A stretch of 64,000 nucleotides of DNA. Source: Meles meles (lineage: Eukaryota > Chordata > Mammalia > Carnivora > Mustelidae). The stretch lies in assembly GCF_922984935.1 (NCBI RefSeq), contig NC_060075.1, forward strand, positions 58,981,501 through 59,045,500, in the 5' to 3' direction. Below the pieces are notes generated by a model. The model was not told the origin of the DNA, did no database searches, and saw only the letters and a program-made list of their open reading frames with translations. This document shows, piece by piece, positions 59,210-64,000 of this stretch. The position numbers were made by a program, and so were the translations under genes. Every line of letters starts with the position of its first letter. The first letter of the stretch is position 1.

Positions 59210-60330
59210 TATCTGTGCATAAAGAGAAACAGAATGAAGGATCTAAATATCACACCCTACTAAAAGAAACAAAGGTTTCTTGGACAAGTGGCTGATTCCA
59301 AGGTTGGAGCATGGAAGATACCATATGATCCTGAGATGTCTTGTATCAAAAAACTTAACTGCTTTTAACAAAAAAAATCAAACTACATAGAAACCATCCT
59401 GAGGACAATCCACTGGCATCACCTGAGACAATCTGGCCATCAAAATAATGGAAAATAGCAAGGATAATGACTCACTGAATAAAGAAAGAATCTACAAGTC
59501 CATACTCATTTATTTCAGAGAAAGCAAACAGATCAGTGCACAAGGGGAAAGGAATTAGGGAGAAATGAAAGTTTTCTTTTCAGTAGAATGCCAACTGATA
59601 AATAGAGAGGAAACATGGAGTAGAAAATCACCATTTTGCAATAATTGTACCAAAAATTAATTCTTGCAAGAATCACCAACGTATACCAAAAGTGCTGCGA
59701 CACGTGTGCGTGTGGGCAGGCGTGCTTGATGATCAACAAGATATTCAGATCGTCTCACACAGCTTCGCAAAAATTACAAAAAGAAAAATGGTAACTCCAC
59801 GGTGGAGAAATAAGGTCATGCCTTAAACCCAAAGACAACAGACATTACATGGCTCTGGGTGCTTATACTTAGAACAGGGTATTATTTATGTGGCATTCCA
59901 AACAAAAATGCATGATCTCAATCTAATGTTGAGGAAACAAATGCAGATCTAGGGACAGACACCCTTCCAAACTGGCCTGCATTCTTCAAAAATGTCAGTG
60001 TCTGAAAAATGAAAATCAAAGAACTGTAGCAAATAAAAGGAGACTCAAGAAGACATTATTAAATGTAGCATGCAATCCTTGACTGGATGCTGTACTGCCC
60101 TGTAAAAATTAGTTAATATACTCAGGACATCAGTGGGGCAACTGATGAAATCGGAGTACAGACTATGGAGATCAGTATGGTTTCTATGTTAAATCCATTC
60201 AATTTTATTACTGTACTGTGGCTATTTATGAGAACTATCTTCTTCTAAGGAAATGTGCTCTGATGTAATAAGGGGCAAAGGCTATGCGACCCAGACTGAG
60301 ATGGTTCAGAAATAAAGTGGATATATATGT
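59210..60330 (+). repeat. old LINE-like repeat (L1M-type 3' region?)
   Basis: The part at 59990-60300 ('ggagactcaagaagacatta', 'catgcaatccttgactggat', 'ggcaactgatgaaatcggag', 'actgtactgtggctatttat') is a known mammal-wide repeat order. The earlier part is less certain. Confidence 0.45.
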
Positions 60331-61081
60331 GTAGAACTAACGGGCAAAGGCAAACACTGGAAGTCCTGCAGACTTGAGTGACTCAGGCTGGGAAAGGAGA
60401 ACAATTCAGGGAGCCGAAAAAGCCCAGCACTTAAACATCACGGGGATGTATTTTCTGGGACTGCTTAGAAATACAGCTTGCCACAAAGAGGGTTACCAGA
60501 TCCTACAGAATTTGGTCAGGTGTCAAGCAGGAAATAATCCCTCTGCATGGATTACACACTCCAAGTAAAAAAGCAAATAATGCAAAAGTCAAATCTTGTT
60601 TTGAAGATGTCTACGATGCTCCTCTGGTTAATATATCTCCTTGTACTTGACTGTCCCATGTGCAAGAAAATAGTTCCCCCAAACACCCTTAACTGTAACA
60701 TCAGAATGGGGATTCTTTAAGCCAGTGTATACACAGACTACACAAAATCTTTGGCATGAGCCAGGTATGACCTGCTTAACCATGCCCTGCACTATGTGTA
60801 TTATCTCTGCCATGGAGATAGTCTTCTATGTTACAGGCTTAATGGAGGAGAGAATGAGAAGTATATTAAATGAAACTGAGTATTATTAAAGATTAACATA
60901 ATAGAAAGAATAAAGTAAACAGTGGGGGGAAAATGTGTATGTATGCATGCAAAACAATATGTGAGGTTTTTAAAGGTAAGAAGCTCTAACTTTTACTGTG
61001 TCAAAACAAATACCTAAAGGCAAAGTTATGGTTCTTGAGCAGACAAGGCTTCTAAAATTTTTAAATAAAACAGCCCATTGT

Positions 61082-61287
61082 GCGCCTGGGTGGCTCAGTG
61101 GGTTAAAGCCTCTGCCTTTCGCTCAGGTCATGGTCCCAGGGTCCTGGGATCGAGCCCCGCGTCGGGCTCTCTGCTTGGCAGGGAGCCTGCTTCCTCCTCT
61201 CTCTCTCTCTCTCTCTGTCTGCCTCTCTGCCTACTTGTAATCTCTATCTGTCAAATAAATAAATAAAATCTTAAAAAAAAAAAACAA
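61082..61287 (+). mobile_element. CAN SINE, antisense to BZW2
   Basis: Plus orientation, complete, with a (CT)n expansion at 61196-61217. The target-site duplication 'aaaacagcccattgt' is at 61067-61081 and near 61288-61302. Confidence 0.94.
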
Positions 61288-61544
61288 AAAAACAGCCCAT
61301 TGTTTTTTTCTGTATATTTAAAAAAATATTTATCAAAGCAAAAAACATGCAAGTATAAAATCTTACATAATAACTGATTTAAAAAGATCAATTCCAGAAT
61401 TTACCTACTAAATTAATTTCTTCCTTCAATACAGGGTAACTATACATTAAATTAATTATGCTGTCATTAATCAAATTTCCTTTAAGTAGCATTTTTATGA
61501 ATTCCTTTTTTATGTAATGTTCAATGGCAATGAATATACTTTTC

Positions 61545-61712
61545 TTGTTCTAAAAAAATATTTTATTTATTTGAGAGGGAAAGAGAATCCCAAGCAGACT
61601 CCATGCTGAGTATATGGGACTTGGGACAGGATCTCACGACACTGAGATCATGACCTGAGCTGAAGCCAAGAGCCAGACAGACACTCAACCAACTGAGGCA
61701 CTCAGATGCCCC
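61545..61712 (-). mobile_element. CAN SINE, older
   Basis: Minus orientation, diverged head 'gaggcactcagatgcccc'. The target-site duplication 'tgaatatacttttc' lies at 61531-61544 and 61713-61726. Confidence 0.92.
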
Positions 61713-61756
61713 TGAATATACTTTTCAGAAAGCAATTTAAAATATTTATTGATGAG

Positions 61757-61900
61757 GTGCCTGCCTGGCTGGCTTGGTCGGACGTGTGATTCTTGATCTC
61801 AGGGTTATGAATTTGAGCCCCACATTAGGTGCAGAGATTATTTAAAAATAAATAATTAAATAAACTTAAACACACACACATACACACACACACACACCCA
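61757..61900 (+). mobile_element. CAN SINE, short subfamily with (AC)n tail
   Basis: Plus orientation, 'gaggtgcctgcctggctggc', 'tgagccccacattaggtgca', AATAAATAATTAAATAAA and an (AC)n tract at 61869-61898. The flanks share ATTTATTGAT. Confidence 0.85.
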
Positions 61901-62707
61901 AAATACATTTATTGATCAACTGTATTATCGAGAGTAAATATAAAATCTCACAAAGTGATGATTTAGAAGGGCTATATGTACCAACATATGGTTTTATGTT
62001 ACCCACTGTTTATTTCATTAATATATGGTTATATATTTTATATATTATAATGCATAACTATTAATTCTTTGAATAAGGTATGAAAAATACTTTTTATAGA
62101 GAAAATAATTCCTTAAAAATTGATAATAAAATCGGCTCATCATAAATCCATTATTGCCCATTTAGGGAAAAGGGGGAAAAAAGATGGAGAAAAAAATATC
62201 TGTAATTCTAACTTTAAATAATGGCCACTGTATACATACTGCTTAATCCTCCACTGGGAGAGTGCATATATGCAGAAAACATTTAAATCCAATTCTATCA
62301 TCTTCTCTAATATCACAACAAAGAACAACTTTAACAAAATTGCATTAGAACGCACAGTCACGAAATCCGATTTAATGACATCCTCTAGGATCTTTATTTT
62401 AAAAGCCATGTGTTCTAATGCATCACTTTAGGAAAATTGGAAACATTTTATTTTATTGGGCTCTTTAAAGCTGCAAAGCACTACTAATACACTGATGGCA
62501 CAAAAAACCTAGCACAGTATAAAAGGCATAAAAGTGAAAAAATAAAGACCACTACTTTCCAACTTTCATTCATTATCTTATGTTCATTAAGTGGAACCCC
62601 ACTCCACACAAAAAATAACAAATACTTCAACGTTGTCTTATGTATCCTTTCAGAAAATGTCTATGCATATATGTCAACAAGTCCACATAAGTGTGTATAA
62701 AAAATGG

Positions 62708-62885
62708 GTTGAGGGGGCAAGCTGGTTGAACGTCAGACTCTTGATTTCAGCTCACGTCACCTTCTCCAGGTCCGGAGTTAAAGTCCTGCGCCACTGGTCA
62801 GGGCGGGGCCTGCTTGAGAAGTTTTCCTCCCTCTCCCTCTGCCCCTCCCCACCTCTCAAATAAATAAATATTAAAAAAGAAAAGA
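62708..62885 (+). mobile_element. CAN SINE, older
   Basis: Plus orientation, diverged head, 'gattcttgatttcagctca'-like body, CTCCCTCTCCCTCTGCCC and AATAAATAAATATT tail. The flanks share AAAATGGGTTGA/AAAATGGCTTGA. Confidence 0.85.
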
Positions 62886-62929
62886 AAATGGCTTGAACAT
62901 TTCCGATGGGAACCCAAGATATGCCAGAC

Positions 62930-63100
62930 CATGTGCTATCAAAATAAATTCATCAGTTGTACCGAATGTACCACTCTCGTAGGGGATGACGATAATTGCA
63001 AAGGCTGTGTTATGTGTGGAGGCAGAAGGTTATTCAGGTAATCTCTGCACCTTCCTCTAAATTTTGCTATGAACCTAAAACTGCTCTAAAAAAGCAGTCT
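62930..63100 (+). repeat. old LINE-like 3' fragment
   Basis: 'ggcagaaggttattcaggta', 'atctctgcaccttcctctaa' and 'tttgctatgaacctaaaact' followed by 'gctctaaaaaagcagtcttt' are the 3' end of a mammal-wide repeat. Confidence 0.5.
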
Positions 63101-63196
63101 TTAAAAAAAAAAAGAATCAGCAGGGAGTGGTGCTAAATGCCAGAGAGCAAGTCAGTTTATTAAAGCAGATTTTGTATCAAAAGCAAGCCTATTGAG

Positions 63197-63571
63197 GGTA
63201 GGGGGATAGGAGAAGAATAAATGAAACAAGATGGGATTGGGAGGGAGACAAACCATAAATGACTCTTAATCTCACAAAACAAACTGGGGGTTGCTGGGGG
63301 GAGGTGGGATTGGGAGAGGGGGAGCGGGCTATGGACATTGGGGAGGGGAGGCGAACCATAAGAGACTATGGACTCTGAAAAACAACCTGAGGGTTTTGAA
63401 GGGTCAGGGGTGGGAGGTTGGGGCAACCTGAGGGTTTTGAAGGGTCAGGGGTGGGAGGTTGGGGGAACAGGTGGGTAATGGGGAGGGCACGTTTTGCATG
63501 GAGCACTGGGTGTTGTGCAAAAAGAATGAATACTGTTACGCTGAAAAAATAAATAAAATGGGAAAAAAAAA
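63197..63571 (+). mobile_element. 5'-truncated carnivore L1 3' UTR with tandem duplication
   Basis: L1 3' UTR ('aaccataaatgactcttaat', 'gggttgctggggggaggtgg', 'gcatggagcactgggtgttg') and an A-tail. Flanked by 'aaaagcaagcctattgag' (63179-63196) and 'aaaagcaagcctgttgag' (63572-63589). A 41-bp unit is repeated in tandem at 63383-63423 and 63424-63464. Confidence 0.93.
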
Positions 63572-64000
63572 AAAAGCAAGCCTGTTGAGAGTATATATGA
63601 CTACTAGTTCAAGTGAGAAGTTAGAAGATATTATAATGACAAGAAGGATTGAGGTGTATTTCATTTTTCTCAGGGCTTTAATCGAGGACAGGAAAATAGA
63701 ATCCCCTGCGGGGGGGTGGGGCAGGGAGAACATCCCTGACTAGTGGGCAAAGTCAGCTTTGGAGCATTTGCTTAAACAACATAATGGACCATGAGGAAGC
63801 TCAAAGGTGGTGGTGGGCAGGCATCCAACTTTCCACATTTATGAGTTCTCTCAACCAAGCCACTCCTGCCCCCATCCTCCCAGGAGGGGGTCTGCCCAAG
63901 CCTGTCTAGCAGATGAAGCCGTATTTGAAGACTTGTACACAAAAAACACTCACCACACACACGGGTATTTCACAATGGACAGAGCATGAACTGGAGAGAA

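Larger units (their letters stand above)
52565..64000 (-). other. BZW2 first intron, partial (at least 11,436 bp)
   Basis: From the acceptor upstream of the ATG exon to the window edge. No CpG-rich promoter, first exon or open frame of interest is visible. Holds five CAN SINEs, two DNA-transposon remnants, old L1-like sequence and a young L1 tail. Stretches 53,170-55,780, 56,190-59,200 and 60,340-61,060 are AT-rich with no recognisable feature. Confidence 0.85.

Noticed and set aside
1..64000. Regularly recurring 190-bp blocks as a CRISPR-like or satellite array
   Set aside because: They are dispersed, in both orientations, each with its own target-site duplication: SINEs.
60000..64000. BZW2 promoter or first exon near the window end
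   Set aside because: No CpG-rich stretch and only repeat-derived sequence; the promoter must lie beyond 64000.

Overview
This is AT-rich, repeat-rich nuclear DNA from a caniform carnivore, most likely a musteloid (mustelid-like). The evidence is more than thirty tRNA-Lys-derived CAN SINEs (SINEC class) on both strands, many of the type with a CCTGCCTCTCTGCCTACTTG-like 3' region. There are also carnivore L1 3' ends and older mammal-wide repeats (MIR, MER5A-like hAT elements, old L1/HAL1-like LINEs, MaLR-like LTR remnants). The species call is an inference from repeat style.

The only protein-coding gene I can support is BZW2 (basic leucine zipper and W2 domains 2, also called 5MP1, eIF5-mimic protein 1), on the minus strand. 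All eleven coding exons are present between 52557 (ATG) and 15384 (TAA). Joined at GT/AG boundaries with matching phases, they give 1260 nt including the stop, so 419 residues with no break, the length known for human BZW2. A 3' UTR of about 440 nt follows, ending near an AATAAA at 14963-14958. The 5' non-coding exon(s) and promoter lie beyond position 64000: the start-codon exon carries only 7 nt of 5' UTR, and no CpG-island-like stretch is visible up to the window end.

Layout. 1-14,940: intergenic DNA downstream of BZW2, mostly SINEs, a broken L1, MER5A copies and simple repeats. 14,940-15,412: 3' UTR and last coding exon. 15,413-52,499: introns and internal exons; the largest introns are 16,567-23,528 and 43,063-52,499. 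52,565-64,000: part of the first intron, with SINEs, old LINE/DNA-transposon remnants and a young L1 tail.

I found no undescribed multi-gene system, CRISPR array, functional tRNA/rRNA gene or second gene. The points worth a second look are local: the weak context of the BZW2 start codon, which fits published autoregulation of this family; a SINE pair inserted about 50 nt from the last splice acceptor with a sense AATAAA; a palindromic SINE-SINE junction in the smallest intron; two fragments resembling the 5' half of tRNA-Gly; and an L1 tail with a tandem 41-bp duplication.
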